Shown: positions 27,241-37,204 of the stretch, one piece after another
How positions within the stretch are numbered: position 1 is the first letter of the stretch
Layout of the letters: the number at the start of each line of letters is the position of its first letter
DNA from: Azospirillum canadense
GTDB taxonomy: Bacteria > Pseudomonadota > Alphaproteobacteria > Azospirillales > Azospirillaceae
Direction: 5' to 3'
Assembly (NCBI RefSeq): GCF_025961225.1
Contig: NZ_JAOQNG010000007.1
Location: 942,501 to 1,006,500 of the forward strand
DNA: 64,000 nucleotides
Notes under the pieces: model-generated
What the model saw: the letters and a program-made list of their open reading frames with translations, nothing else
Database searches by the model: none
Told to the model about the DNA's origin: nothing
Position numbers and translations under genes: made by a program

Positions 27241-27423
27241 TCACTGCGCCGAGGTCGGCAGCCTGAGAATCGCCACGTCGTCGATCTGCGCCTCATCGTG
27301 GGCAGTGGCACCTCAACGGCCACAGCGCACTTGGTAGAGCCTGCGCCGAGGCATCGGGCCCCCACTGTTTGTTACCGTGACCGCCACGCCTTCGACGATG
27401 ATCTGAATGCGCCTGGTAGCCAC
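27241..27423 (-). pseudogene. Small ORF with an in-frame TGA
   Basis: Starting at GTG 27423 behind GAAAGGTGA, the frame reads IQIIVEGVAVTVTNSGG and then ALYQVRCGR. It meets TGA at 27313-27315 and continues in the same frame as GATAHDEAQIDDVAILRL to a second stop at 27241. Both halves look protein-like. A nonsense mutation is the simplest explanation; read-through is possible but unsupported. Confidence 0.4.
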
Positions 27424-27830
27424 TCACCTTTCTCATCCATCAGCGCCGTGTTTCCACCCACCCGACCAACGAGGTAGGGTTCATGGCCGAGGCAGACCCG
27501 CGCCCGGCAATCAAAAGACGCTCCGGCGCCTCACTCCCATTCATTCGGCACCCGTTCAGACGGCCTCCGGCACTTAGCCCACAGCCGTGCGATACTCCGG
27601 TTCGCCGTCATTCCCAACGCCCTCATCGGGCTCACCCCGGATCACATGCGCGCCCATGGTGCCACCGGTCACAGGCACCCGCTCTGGTCCGCTACCGTCC
27701 CTCGTCCGCGTCCCGGTACGGAAGCGGCTGCTTCGGCTGCAATACCCTCCTTACCGGCCCGTACGGCTGCACGACGACGACCGCGCTCCCATGAGGTCCT
27801 CCTTGGACCTCATGGGCGGCGCATTTTTTT
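27424..27830. other. Intergenic region with a strong hairpin near its end
   Basis: No convincing gene. At 27788-27816 an 11-bp perfect stem (CCCATGAGGTC / GACCTCATGGG, 7-base loop) is followed after CGGCGCA by seven T residues on the plus strand. It resembles an intrinsic terminator with a long spacer, or the tip of the adjoining transposon. Confidence 0.4.
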
Positions 27831-29523
27831 CTAGGTCGGCAAGCGTGGCTGTCCGGCGCGACGTTCGAGATCGGCAAGGTAGGCGTCCTGAATTCTGCGA
27901 ACGCGCGTTCGGCACGCACGGGCATGGCGGCGCGCCTCCAGAGCGTTGCGCAGAGCGTGCCATTGCCGGTGGTTGATCGCGGCGAGGTGAAGTCCGGAGA
28001 AGGCGGTGGTCCGGGTGGCGGTGGTGGCGACGATGCGCACGGAGCCGCGCAGCACCAGGGAGGGCGAGGCTACCTTGCGGCCGGTGGCCCGGCGCTTGTG
28101 ATGGCGGTGGCTGCCGAAGAGATGTTCAAGGTCGTTGTTGGTGCGCGGCAGACCGGACACCGCGTAGCAGTGGAACAGGCCGGGCCGATCGCTGGCGGTG
28201 ACCTTCAGGAAGTGAGCGACGGCCGGCGCCAAGCGGCCGGCTTGGGCGCGCCGTGCGGTCCAGGCGGCGATCAAGCGGTCGTAACGGGCCTGGACCGTGG
28301 TCGCAGGATGGGTGGCGGGATTGCCGAGGATGTGGGCCGCTGCGTGCAGCCAGCGATGGGTTTTCCGCACGTCCGGCCACAGCGCCGCGGTGCGTTCCAG
28401 ACCGCGGCGGATCAGGGCGCGCAACCGGTGCAACGGTTTGCTCAGCCCCCTTTTGTCGCGACCCGGTCGAGGCTGCCGGCGATCGCCTCCAACCGCTCCT
28501 TCCGTCTTAGCCCGGGGCGGCCAGCGGCGGGCGGCCATCGTCGGTCAACGCCGAGCGCACGGCAGCGCAGTAGCCCGCGACCACGCGCGCCGCCTCATCG
28601 TCGCGTCCTTCCATCCGACGCTCCACCGGGCGCACGCCGCGCACCGTCTTTTTCAGCTCCTTCTTGGCGTGGCGGTCGGCTTCGAAGAGGGGGCGGGCCG
28701 CCTCGCGCAGATAATGGAACTGGCATAACTGGTGTGGCACGCCCGGCAAGGCCTCGGCCACGGCTCGCCGGATCGCGTGCTGACCATCGCTCACCACCCC
28801 GGCCACCGGCACCTCCAGCGCCGCCGCCACCTCGCGCAGCAGCGAGGCGAGATCCGCCTGGGTCGCCGAGAGCAGCGGACGGGCGAGCAGAACCCGGCCC
28901 GACAGGCAGTCGCGGATCACCCACAGCACCTCATGCCCGACGTCGGGCTGCAGGCCGTCCAGCGCCAGGATGACACGGCCTTGAGCGGCGAGCGCCGCCC
29001 GCTTCGGCGCGTCCAGCGCGGCGGCCACCAGTTCATCGTAGCGGTCGAGCAGATTGGTAACGCTGCGTTCGCAGATCAGCAGCCCGCGCTCGGTGAGGGC
29101 GGCATGGATTTCTGGCACGCTGCGGTGCGCACGATGGCGCAGGGCGCCGATCAGGGCGATGACATCGAGCCCAAACTCATGGTGGGGTAACGCGATGCGC
29201 CCTTCGGCTTCCGGCCGGTAAGGCTGGTGATGGCGCGAGCACGCCGCGTTCTCGCACCACTGCACCTTCAGGCGCAACCGCTCCAGCCCTGTCAGCGTGA
29301 AGACCGCCCGACGCTTCTCATAGCGAATGCGCATGCGCCGCCCGCACTCCGGACCGTCTCGCCGCTCCGGCTGAAGCAGCCATTCCGCGCTGTGCTGAAG
29401 CCGACAAAGCCACCGTGCCATGGCGGCCTCCGGTCTGGCCCCTTTCCGATCCTCAACAGCCAGCCACGCTTGCCGACCTGGTTTTTGTTCTTTTTTTGTT
29501 CTTTTTCTCAATGACCCAGTCAA
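27831..29523 (-). pseudogene. MULE-type transposase, split by two -1 shifts
   Basis: The N-terminal part (29523 down to ~28507; an internal start at 29421 is possible) encodes VQWCENAACSRHHQPYRPEA, the Asp-bearing RVILALDGLQPDVGHEVLW, and GVVSDGQHAIRRAV then PHQLCQFHYLRE, a MULE-like transposase core. It ends at TAA after LAAPG. The protein resumes one frame over (LRRKERLEAIAGSLDRVATK) and again one frame over after AAAAGGGGG (GLSKPLHRLRALIRRGLERT) to the stop at 27831. Two -1 shifts are needed for full length, so it is probably inactive. The IS family is not assigned. Confidence 0.7.
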
Positions 29524-29716
29524 GGCTTCCGCATGCGCAACGACGCACCTGCCACCCGGGCGTTGACGAAGCTATCTCGCAAGTGCCGCCGGAATGTGAC
29601 GACGATCGCATTCCGGGTTCGGTCAACGTATCCTGGCCGGGTACACCATCAGTGCGACGCTCCTTGCATCCTATTTCGGCGGCGGCCAGCACGCTTGGAC
29701 TCGCGTGTTCAGTTAT

Positions 29717-29813
29717 TAGTGTGGTGTCCGCGAAATAAGGTTCCTAATCGTTATTTGTGAATGACTGGACTCCGCTATAGGCTTGGGGACCAAATTTCGC
29801 GGGCGTGACACTA
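29717..29813. repeat. 97-bp MITE-like element with terminal inverted repeats
   Basis: The ends begin TAGTGTGGTGTCCGCGAAAT at the left and, as complement of the right, TAGTGTCACGCCCGCGAAAT; both continue to a GGT/CC stretch. There is no coding capacity. Such a short inverted-repeat unit suggests a non-autonomous element or the fused ends of a lost transposon. Confidence 0.5.
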
Positions 29814-29942
29814 GGCCTGACTTCGGCCTCTGCCGAACGCTTGGCTTACCGCCTCCACCGCGTCAGGCTCCTTGTGTCAGGCGACGTGAGAATCTGGTTC
29901 TTCCGCGTTTTCGGTGCAGCGGGCGGGCTGGAACGCTGCCGT

Positions 29943-31574
29943 TCATGCGGCCTCCAGGATCCGGTGACGCAGCAGGTCGAACTTGGCGCGGCCGCACATG
30001 GTGCGCTTGATGGTCTTCAAGCGGCTGATTTGTCCCTCCACCGGCCCGGTGCTCCACGGCAGCGACAGCGCCGTGCGGATCGCCGCGAGATCACGCGCGA
30101 GCCCAGCGGCGAACCCGGCCAGTGCGGTTTCTTTCGCCGCGGCCAACCATCCATCCAACCGGTCCGCCTGCTGACGACGCACCATGGTGCTGAACGCGCG
30201 CGCCAACTCGATGACCGTGGTGAGTCCCTCGGATCGGACGAGCAAGGCATCGACGAACCGTTGCTCGGTGGCATCGATCGTCTCCGGATCGGCCACCACC
30301 AACCACGCTGCCCGACGTTTCGAGGGCATCTTCCACGGTCCCATCAAACCGACCGCGCCAACTGAGGTCGGGCTTGCATCGCGCAGGCGGCGTACCCAGC
30401 GCTGCACGGTGCGGAGTTGCCCGCGAAACCCACGTTCCTGGATCTCCCGCCACAGCCGGGCGGCGTTGTGGCTGCCCTCGCACCAGCGTTGCCGGAGGTA
30501 CACGGCGTGGAGATCGACCGCGCTGCCGCGATCCCGTTGCGACCAGACCGGAAGTTCGCCGGACCGCACCCACGCGCGAACCGTCTTGCGATTGATGCCG
30601 AGCGTGCGGGCGATCCGCTTCATCGGCCAGCCTTGGCCGTGCAACGCCATCACCTCGTCAAACCGAGCCTGCCGAACGCCATGGCGATCCGTCATTGGCA
30701 ACTCGGCCCCTGGTGCCGGGAGCGGTGCAGCCGCTGGGGACGGCGAGGCGGCCGTACCAACTTCCAGGGCGGCTCCCGAAGCCGCTTTGCTTGCCACGCG
30801 CAGGTCATGATGATGCCGGTCGAGAACCCCGGCCAGAGCATCCCCGAGATTGCGCAGAAGGTGCCAGCGATCCGAGACCTGAACGGCGTTCGGAGCGCCG
30901 GCCCGTATGCCGTCGGCGTAAGCGCCGGCGCGGTCGCGGGCAACCACCTCCACCCCGGGATGGGCTTCCAACCACGCCGCCACTGTCTCCGCGTGGCGGT
31001 CGGGCAGCAGGTCGATGGGACGGTTGCGTTCCAAATCGACGATGATCGTGCCGTAGCGCTGACCGCGCCGCCAGGACCAGTCGTCGATGCCGATGACGCG
31101 CGGCGTCGGCACCGCCGGCAGGGGCGCCGCCCGGATCAGGCGCAACAGCGTGTCGCCGCTGACCGGCATGGTCAGGCAAGCCGCCAAGCGGGCACCAGCC
31201 TCGCCGCCGGCGCTGAGGGCGATGCGCCGTTGGGCCTCCGAGAGCCGGACCGTCCGCCGAACCTGCGGCAAGGCGACGGCCGGCAGGCGTTCGGCGAAGA
31301 TGCGGCGCGGACACTCGACAGCGGCGCAGCGGAACCGGCGAACCTGGAGGTCGAGTTGACCGACCCGGCCTTGCCAAGGCAGGTCGCCAAGGCGGCGACT
31401 GTAACGGCTGTGCACACGGCGCGACGGACGCCGACACACCGGGCAGGCCGCCGTCGAGGCGCGAGATCGCACGGCCACAACAACGCGATCGTGGGCGACG
31501 GTGACGTGATCAACGGCGAGACCAGGCGGAAGCAGGGACAGCAGCGACTTGGACAAGGAAATCAGAACACTCAC
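29943..31574 (-). CDS. ISL3-family transposase
   Basis: A 543-residue protein with all ISL3 parts. An N-terminal zinc-binding segment (TAACPVCRRPSRRVHSRYSR) is followed by the first catalytic Asp in RVIGIDDWSWRRGQRYGTI and the second in VVARDRAGAYADGI. An internal HTH reads MKRIARTLGINRKTVRAWV. The Glu is in STGPVEGQISRLKTIKR near the C-terminus. The frame is intact. I could not define its inverted repeats with confidence. Confidence 0.92.
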   Translation of the reverse strand: MSVLISLSKSLLSLLPPGLAVDHVTVAHDRVVVAVRSRASTAACPVCRRPSRRVHSRYSRRLGDLPWQGRVGQLDLQVRRFRCAAVECPRRIFAERLPAVALPQVRRTVRLSEAQRRIALSAGGEAGARLAACLTMPVSGDTLLRLIRAAPLPAVPTPRVIGIDDWSWRRGQRYGTIIVDLERNRPIDLLPDRHAETVAAWLEAHPGVEVVARDRAGAYADGIRAGAPNAVQVSDRWHLLRNLGDALAGVLDRHHHDLRVASKAASGAALEVGTAASPSPAAAPLPAPGAELPMTDRHGVRQARFDEVMALHGQGWPMKRIARTLGINRKTVRAWVRSGELPVWSQRDRGSAVDLHAVYLRQRWCEGSHNAARLWREIQERGFRGQLRTVQRWVRRLRDASPTSVGAVGLMGPWKMPSKRRAAWLVVADPETIDATEQRFVDALLVRSEGLTTVIELARAFSTMVRRQQADRLDGWLAAAKETALAGFAAGLARDLAAIRTALSLPWSTGPVEGQISRLKTIKRTMCGRAKFDLLRHRILEAA

Positions 31575-32260
31575 AGAGGGATAACGTTCTCTCTATGTGC
31601 TCTTTCCGGCGCCGATCCGCATCCGGCATGCACCGAATTTGCGGATGGACCCATTCCTGAAGTCGTTTGACACCTTGGTCGGCAGCACGCCCAGCTGGCC
31701 GCCAAATTGGCGGCGACATCGGCCTGCGCGTGGTGCAACGGCACAAGAAAGTGGGCAGGGACCACATGCAGGCGCCTTCGACAGCCATGGGTGGCGGCTT
31801 GGGATCGGCGGCGCCGGGTCCGCCAATCCGCGAACTGCAAACAGCCCGATGCTCCGCCGCGCATGGCTTATTCGATGGCGCCAGAGACCAGCGGAGTGCT
31901 GGTTTGGAACTGCGCCAGCTTGCCCACTGCCGGGCGCTAGGCCGATCGTGAGCGAAGACATGCCGGCAGGACCCAACCGACGCCACCAAAGCAATACCGC
32001 CCGGCCGTTGACCATGCGGCGCTCGTCGAATTCACAATTGGCAGCGGCAAGAGCAGGGGGAGTCGGACACAGGGTCTCCGTGATGCGATCGTGGCGGCCA
32101 CGGTCGGGCGGCTGGCCACGCGGGGCTTGGTCCGGGCCCGTAAGATCCGGTTCAGAGCCTTACGTGAGTGTATGAGGAGGTCGGTCCGCATGGGGGGCGC
32201 TGTGACACGCACCACGGAAGGCGCTAGCTTGGCCAACTGGGAGTGGGGCTGTTGAGACGC
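31575..32260. other. Region before the origin, possible gene remnant
   Basis: About 690 bases between ISL3 and the iterons. A plus-strand frame open from ~31941 to a stop at 32253 reads VDHAALVEFTIGSGKSRG and then LRDAIVAATVGRLATRGLVR. It looks protein-like but has no start codon for most of its length, so it may be the 3' remnant of a gene cut by the transposon. Nothing else is recognised. Confidence 0.35.
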
Positions 32261-32607
32261 CTTCCGGAATCAGGGGGATAAGTCGACAAAGACTGCTGCG
32301 CGGCCATTGGCGCTTCCGCTATCAGGGGGATAAGGCTGTGGGTAGAAAACTGGGTAGCGGTTATCCGACCGCCCGAATCCGGGTCACCGATTCCCTCGGA
32401 GCCGTCTCGATTCCGCGTTAGCCCCCTGATTCCAGAAGCCCGCAAGGGCCTGTAAGCCCCCTGATTCCGGAAAACGGACGCTTAGCCCCCTGGTACCGGA
32501 AGTGGATCAACAGCCTTATACCCCTAATACCGGAAGGTGCGCGCGCTTAGCCCCCTGATACCTGAAGTCGGACACCAGAATCTGCCTTATCCCCCCGATA
32601 CCGGAAC
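32261..32607. repeat. oriV: Iteron array, plasmid replication origin
   Basis: Eight ~22-bp repeats of the form CTTAKCCCCCTGATWCCGGAAG lie just upstream of repA. Two are inverted (32261-32282 and 32313-32334). Six are direct (about 32417-32438, 32452-32473, 32481-32502, 32515-32536, 32546-32567 and 32586-32607), spaced mostly 29-40 bases start to start. Iterons ahead of a RepA gene are the classic arrangement for initiator binding and copy control. Confidence 0.8.
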
Positions 32608-32670
32608 AAGATCTTGTTGTCTCGAGGCGGGGGTGAAGCGTGTAATTGTGCCGGAGAAGGGGGAGCAGGT

Positions 32671-33711
32671 ATGGCCAAGAGCCCGCACGAACGCATGCTG
32701 GAGCAACTGGAGCTCGATTTGACCGCCGTGCAGCCGCATGGGGGCGAGCGCATCGACGCCAGCTTTCTGCACCGGTCCTTCTGCGCGGCGGGCCTGCCAG
32801 TATCCCGACCCAAAGATCCCATACGCTTCGACCGCTACGACGACGCCTTCAGTTTGAACATTCTGTCGCCAGAACGCACGCTGCCCGGCGGCAAGTCGGC
32901 GGCGTTCGGTGTGCCGTGGGGGCCCCGCGCGCGCGTGCTCATTTTGTGGATGTCGACGCAGGCGCGCGACCCCAAGCGCGGCGCGGGCGACCGGTGGCTG
33001 GAGATCCCGAGCATCAACTCGTGGATCCCGAGCCTGGGCATTCCGCACAGCCATGCTGCCGAGAAATCACTCAAGGAGCAGCTGGTCAAGCTGGCCTTCT
33101 CGCAATTTTCAATGTTCCTCAAGAATGAGGACGTGGTGTTGTTACACGACACCAAGCTCATCGAGAGCGTTGCCTTCACCGACAGCGACATCGAAGCCTT
33201 TTTGGCAGGTCAGATCGGCAAGGTACGTTGGCCGCTGGCGCTTCGCCTCAGCGAGCAGGCCTTCTCCACCTTCCGCAGCCCCAAGGCCATCCCCATCCCG
33301 ACGCACCGGTTGGCGACCATCTCCGACAGTGCACTGGCGATCGATGCCTTCATGTATCTCTGCTATCGGCTGCCGGAACTCGCCGAGCAGGGCACCGATG
33401 CCAGCGAAATGGTCGGCTGGAGGCGCTTGGTCGCACAGTTCGGCAAGCATGGCCAAGCGCCGAGCAAATTTCGTGAGTTGTTCCTCCCCGCGCTCAAGGA
33501 CGCCCTAGGGGCCTACCCGGAAGCCGCAGCCGGGGTCGAGGTCACCGATGAGGGCCTGCTGCTGCGCGGTGTCGAGCTCCCGGCGCTGGCCCGTTCCTTT
33601 ATTGCCGTGCCCCCGCTGCCCACACCGGCCAAGCGACGCAAGGTCAGAAACCGCAACGCGGCGACTGCCGCGCCTGCGCCCGCAACCAACACGGAGGAAG
33701 GGATGCCATGA
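32671..33711 (+). CDS. repA: Plasmid replication initiator RepA (RepA_C type)
   Basis: A 346-residue initiator resembling the plasmid-encoded RepA family (PF04796). ATG 32671 is preceded by GGGGGAGCAGGT. Typical stretches are ASFLHRSFCAAGLPVSRPKD, WGPRARVLILWMSTQARD, SLGIPHSHAAEKSLKEQL and FMYLCYRLPELAEQG. The tail is basic (AKRRKVRNRNAATAAPAP). It should bind the iterons at 32261-32607 to start replication of this replicon, and it may repress itself through the nearest repeats. A GC hairpin follows its stop. Confidence 0.85.
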   Translation: MAKSPHERMLEQLELDLTAVQPHGGERIDASFLHRSFCAAGLPVSRPKDPIRFDRYDDAFSLNILSPERTLPGGKSAAFGVPWGPRARVLILWMSTQARDPKRGAGDRWLEIPSINSWIPSLGIPHSHAAEKSLKEQLVKLAFSQFSMFLKNEDVVLLHDTKLIESVAFTDSDIEAFLAGQIGKVRWPLALRLSEQAFSTFRSPKAIPIPTHRLATISDSALAIDAFMYLCYRLPELAEQGTDASEMVGWRRLVAQFGKHGQAPSKFRELFLPALKDALGAYPEAAAGVEVTDEGLLLRGVELPALARSFIAVPPLPTPAKRRKVRNRNAATAAPAPATNTEEGMP

Positions 33712-33738
33712 CGTAGCGCCTGGCCCCTGAAACGCCAA

Positions 33739-33764
33739 GGGCCCCGCTCGCCAAAGCGGGGCCC
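33739..33764 (+). terminator. GC-rich hairpin after repA
   Basis: GGGCCCCGCT and AGCGGGGCCC form a perfect 10-bp stem with a 6-base loop, 28 bases after the repA stop. An outer ACGCC/GGCGT pairing extends it. There is no U-run. Confidence 0.5.
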
Positions 33765-33923
33765 AAGAGGCGTTGATGCAGCAGGGAAATCCCTGGCGTA
33801 CCTGAGCACTGTGCCCGCCCAGAGTACGTCAGGGTGATCCGTCCGACAAGCAGAATCGCCAAATTCTGCTAAGGGACAGTCTTTGCTTGCGTCCAACCGA
33901 CATCGCGGACCAAGGAGATCACC

Positions 33924-35495
33924 GTGGACCCGAAGGAATTCTCGGGACGGCGGGGTTTTGTCCTGGCCTCGTGGCTGGACCACCCTGACGTCGATGTGTC
34001 CGCCTTCGCCGTGCTGGCGGCGCTGGCGACCTATGCCGACCCCAGCGGCCTGTGCTGGCCACACCCTAAGACCATTGCCGAGCGCCTCAAGCGGTCGCGC
34101 CCCTGGGTGCTCGGCGTCCTGGACCGGCTGGTCGAGGCCGGTTTGATCGAGCGCCGCCCGCGTCGTGGCCATGCCAAGAGCGGCCGGTGGGAATTTGTAC
34201 TGGTCGGCTTTGCCTTCGCTTTTTCCAGCAACCCGGCGCCCAGGAGTCAGCCGAGTGACTCTCGGAGTCATCCCGCTGACTCGGAACAGTCCCAGAATCA
34301 AAACACATCTCTCTCAGCGCTTGTGCGCGGGGATGTGAAGAGGGGCTTCGGTGTTGCCGCTGAGCGACTTGCTCCAGCCAACGTCAACACCGCGACCGCA
34401 CCCTGGCAGCCGTCGCCGGAGGACTTGGCACACGCTGCCGCCGAGCGGCCGGACCTGACCGCCGAAGACCTCGGTCGCATGACCCGCAAGCTGCTGGCCC
34501 ACCACAGCGCCCAGTTGCCCGCCAACTCGTCGGCGATTTGGCGGCGCTGGCTGGTTACCGAGCGTGCCGCTCCGGCCCCGCAGACTTCCCGCCCGGCACG
34601 CACCACCGCATCGACTTCCGTCCTGAACAGCGCTGTAGCCTCGGCGACGTCGACGCCAAAGCCACTGCTCAGCCCCGAGGAATGGCAGGCCCAACTTGAG
34701 GCTCAAACGGTGGCCATGCGGACCCGTCAGCGCGCCGCCGAGGAAGCCCAAGTGGCGGAGCAGGCGGAATGCTACGCCGCGGTGCAGGCCTCGAAGCCGG
34801 ACATCCTCGAACTGCGCCGCCGCGAGCACCGGGAAGCGGCCCGGCACGTCATGGAATCGCTGGCTGAGCGCCGTCGCATTCTGGCCGAGCGGGCAGGGGA
34901 GGGCAAGGCGCCCGACATCGCTTCGGCAATGGTTCCGGACGCGGTCGTTTCCGTCACGGCCTCCACGCCCAGCCCGCAGCCAATCGGCGTGTATTCCTGC
35001 AACGGCGGATCAGCCGACAGCTCAATGCCCGCCAGCTCGCACACCGTCCGGTCCAGCGCCGACGCGACTCACACAGAGAACTCCGGCGACACGACGGTGA
35101 CAAGGTGCTCCATGCGCGACCCCAGTCCGCAGTTTGCCCGGTCCGAATCCAAAAACGCGGAGCAGTGGCAGTCACTGTCACTGGCATACCTGAACATGCC
35201 GCGTCCCACGGCTGGGTCATCAAACAGCGCCGCCAGCACCGGCCCGGACAGGCGCGCGTTGCCAGGCACCGCCGCCCGATCCGCCTCACCACGCCAGCCA
35301 TTCCGAGTACGGAGCGCTTGGCCCACTCTCTTTCACACGCACTACGCTCCAGCATGGCACTCCCCCTCGATCGACCTTCCATCGGCGCATCCCCGGGGTG
35401 AAGCGGCCCGTCAACGAGACAGAACGCAAAGCGCATCGGCCCAATCGGGACCCGTAAACCGCCGTGGTTGGACGCTCCTGGCAGACAATTTGTGA
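33924..35495 (+). CDS. HTH protein linked to plasmid replication
   Basis: A 523-residue protein starting at GTG 33924 with AAGGAG upstream. The N-terminal ~90 residues are a winged-helix domain: LASWLDHPDVDVSAFAVLAA, GLCWPHPKTIAERLKRSRPW and VLDRLVEAGLIERRPRRG, like the HTH_36 domains of replication-associated proteins. A helical charged stretch (ILELRRREHREAARHVMESL) follows. The last ~150 residues are Ser/Thr/Pro-rich and low in complexity. It lies 210 bp after repA on the same strand and may control or assist replication. Confidence 0.75.
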   Translation: MDPKEFSGRRGFVLASWLDHPDVDVSAFAVLAALATYADPSGLCWPHPKTIAERLKRSRPWVLGVLDRLVEAGLIERRPRRGHAKSGRWEFVLVGFAFAFSSNPAPRSQPSDSRSHPADSEQSQNQNTSLSALVRGDVKRGFGVAAERLAPANVNTATAPWQPSPEDLAHAAAERPDLTAEDLGRMTRKLLAHHSAQLPANSSAIWRRWLVTERAAPAPQTSRPARTTASTSVLNSAVASATSTPKPLLSPEEWQAQLEAQTVAMRTRQRAAEEAQVAEQAECYAAVQASKPDILELRRREHREAARHVMESLAERRRILAERAGEGKAPDIASAMVPDAVVSVTASTPSPQPIGVYSCNGGSADSSMPASSHTVRSSADATHTENSGDTTVTRCSMRDPSPQFARSESKNAEQWQSLSLAYLNMPRPTAGSSNSAASTGPDRRALPGTAARSASPRQPFRVRSAWPTLFHTHYAPAWHSPSIDLPSAHPRGEAARQRDRTQSASAQSGPVNRRGWTLLADNL

Positions 35496-35620
35496 TCTTG
35501 ATTGGTTCGCTTTCCGGCGGCTTTCTTGTTCCTGTTTCGCTTAGGAGAGACTCCGCCGTGGAACCGCTCGGGCGAGATGGTGCAAGCTGCACAAGAAGGT
35601 GTAACAAGACGCGCCTGGAT

Positions 35621-37040
35621 CGTGTCCCGGGGCGTAGTGTCTGAGGGGGCCTCTGTGCTCTTCGGCGAGCTGAAGCCGCCGGTCTACTCCGCGGCAATGG
35701 GCAGCGGGTCAATGGCCTGAGGGTGGCACAGCTCGTTCAGGCTTTCCATGGTCATGTAGCGCCGGCACACCGCCCACTCGTCGTGCTGCTCCAGCAGCAA
35801 GGCGCCGACCAGGCGCATAACCGCCCCGTCCCCAGGGAAGATGCCGACGACGTTGGTGCGCCGCTTGATCCCGCCGTTCAGGCGTTCCAGGGGATTCGTG
35901 GAGTGCAGCTTGGTCCGCAGATCCTTGGGGTAGGCCATGTAGGCCAGCACGTCGAACTCCGCCTCGTCCATCAGCGCCGCCAGCTTCGAGAACCGCGGGC
36001 GCAGGCTGTCAGCGACCCGCCGCCACTGCTCATGCGCCGCCTCAGCGGTCTCCTGGGCAAAGGCGGTGCGGATGGTGGCCGCGACCATCGTCTGGTGCGC
36101 CTTGCCGACGCAGGCGAGGAGATTCCTCATACAATGAACGCGACAGCGTTGGAGTGTCGCCCCCAGCACCTTGGAGGCGGCGGCCTTCAGCCCGAGATGC
36201 GCGTCGGCGATCACCAGCTTCACCCCGCGCAGCCCCCGGCGCGTCAGGGAACGGAGGAAGTCGCTCCAGAAGGTTTCGGCCTCCGACAGCCCGAGGCCGA
36301 GCCCCAGCACCTCGCGCCGGCCGTCGGTGTTGACGCCAATGGCCAGTATGGCGGCCAGCGAGACGATGCGGCCGTCCTGGCGCACCTTCACATACGTCGC
36401 GTCCAGCCACACGAAGGGCCAGTCGCCCTCCAGCGGGCGGTTCAGGAACGCCTGCACGCGCTCATCGATGTCCTGGCACAGACGGCTGACCTGGCTCTTG
36501 GAGATGCCGGTCATGCCCATCGCCTTGACCAGGTCATCGACGTTGCGCGTCGAGATGCCCTGCACGTAGGCTTCTTGGATCACCGCGATCAGCGCCTTCT
36601 CCGCCGTGCGCCGCGGCTCCAGGAAGGCCGGGAAGTAGGAGCCGCGCCGCAGCTTGGGGATGCGCAGGTCGATGGCCCCGGCGCGCGTCTCCCAGGTCCG
36701 CTCCCGGTAGCCGTTGCGCTTGGTCAGCCGCTCGTTACGGTGTTCGCCGTAGCCGGCGCCACACAGGCTCTCGACCTCCAGCTCCATCAGCCTCTGGGCG
36801 GCGAAGCCGACCATCTCGCGCAGGAAGTCGGCATCCGCGCTTTTTCCAATCAGCTCGTGAAGAGCGATCCTGTCCTCGGTCATCGTGGTCTCCGTGTCCG
36901 TTGACGGTCGTGAAGCAACCTCAACTTACCGAAGACACACGGTGACCGCCCGCTCCCGAACGGCCTGCCTGCCTGCGCCAGCTATGGGGAGCGCTCCGGC
37001 GGGCCGGCCTCACGCCTCAGACACCACGTCGTGGGACACG
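35621..37040 (-). mobile_element. IS256-family element (~1.42 kb)
   Basis: The left end begins CGTGTCCCGGGGCGTAGTGT. The complement of the right end begins CGTGTCCCACGACGTGGTGT, and both continue with CTGAGG. The inverted repeat is about 26 bp with five mismatches. It brackets one intact transposase. No clear target duplication was seen. Confidence 0.75.
35684..36883 (-). CDS. IS256-family transposase
   Basis: A 399-residue mutator-type transposase. Typical parts are SLCGAGYGEHRNERLTKRNG, IDLRIPKLRRGSYFPAFLEP and GISKSQVSRLCQDID. The DDE core has Asp in VWLDATYVKVRQDGR, Asp in LVIADAHLGLKAA and Glu in STNPLERLNGGIKRRT. The frame is intact and of usual length. Confidence 0.95.
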   Translation of the reverse strand: MTEDRIALHELIGKSADADFLREMVGFAAQRLMELEVESLCGAGYGEHRNERLTKRNGYRERTWETRAGAIDLRIPKLRRGSYFPAFLEPRRTAEKALIAVIQEAYVQGISTRNVDDLVKAMGMTGISKSQVSRLCQDIDERVQAFLNRPLEGDWPFVWLDATYVKVRQDGRIVSLAAILAIGVNTDGRREVLGLGLGLSEAETFWSDFLRSLTRRGLRGVKLVIADAHLGLKAAASKVLGATLQRCRVHCMRNLLACVGKAHQTMVAATIRTAFAQETAEAAHEQWRRVADSLRPRFSKLAALMDEAEFDVLAYMAYPKDLRTKLHSTNPLERLNGGIKRRTNVVGIFPGDGAVMRLVGALLLEQHDEWAVCRRYMTMESLNELCHPQAIDPLPIAAE

Positions 37041-37204
37041 GCCCGCGCCCCTGCTAAAACCGCGGTATTCCATGGGGCAAAAAGCGGCAGCCATGCCGAC
37101 CGCTGAACACGGCCGTCAACCGGCATGTTCGGGGAGCCATTGCTGCCTTGCTTCGGGGCGGAATCTGTGGAAGCTGTCGGACCCGACCGAAGCGGATCTC
37201 CGTG

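Noticed and set aside
31597..32175. A 192-codon plus-strand frame between ISL3 and the origin
   Set aside because: Composition is unlike a real protein; the more plausible remnant is a different frame (about 31941-32253) without a start codon.
32261..32607. CRISPR-like array
   Set aside because: Repeats are ~22 bp, imperfect, in two orientations, with short unequal spacers, and lie just before repA: these are iterons. No cas genes are present.
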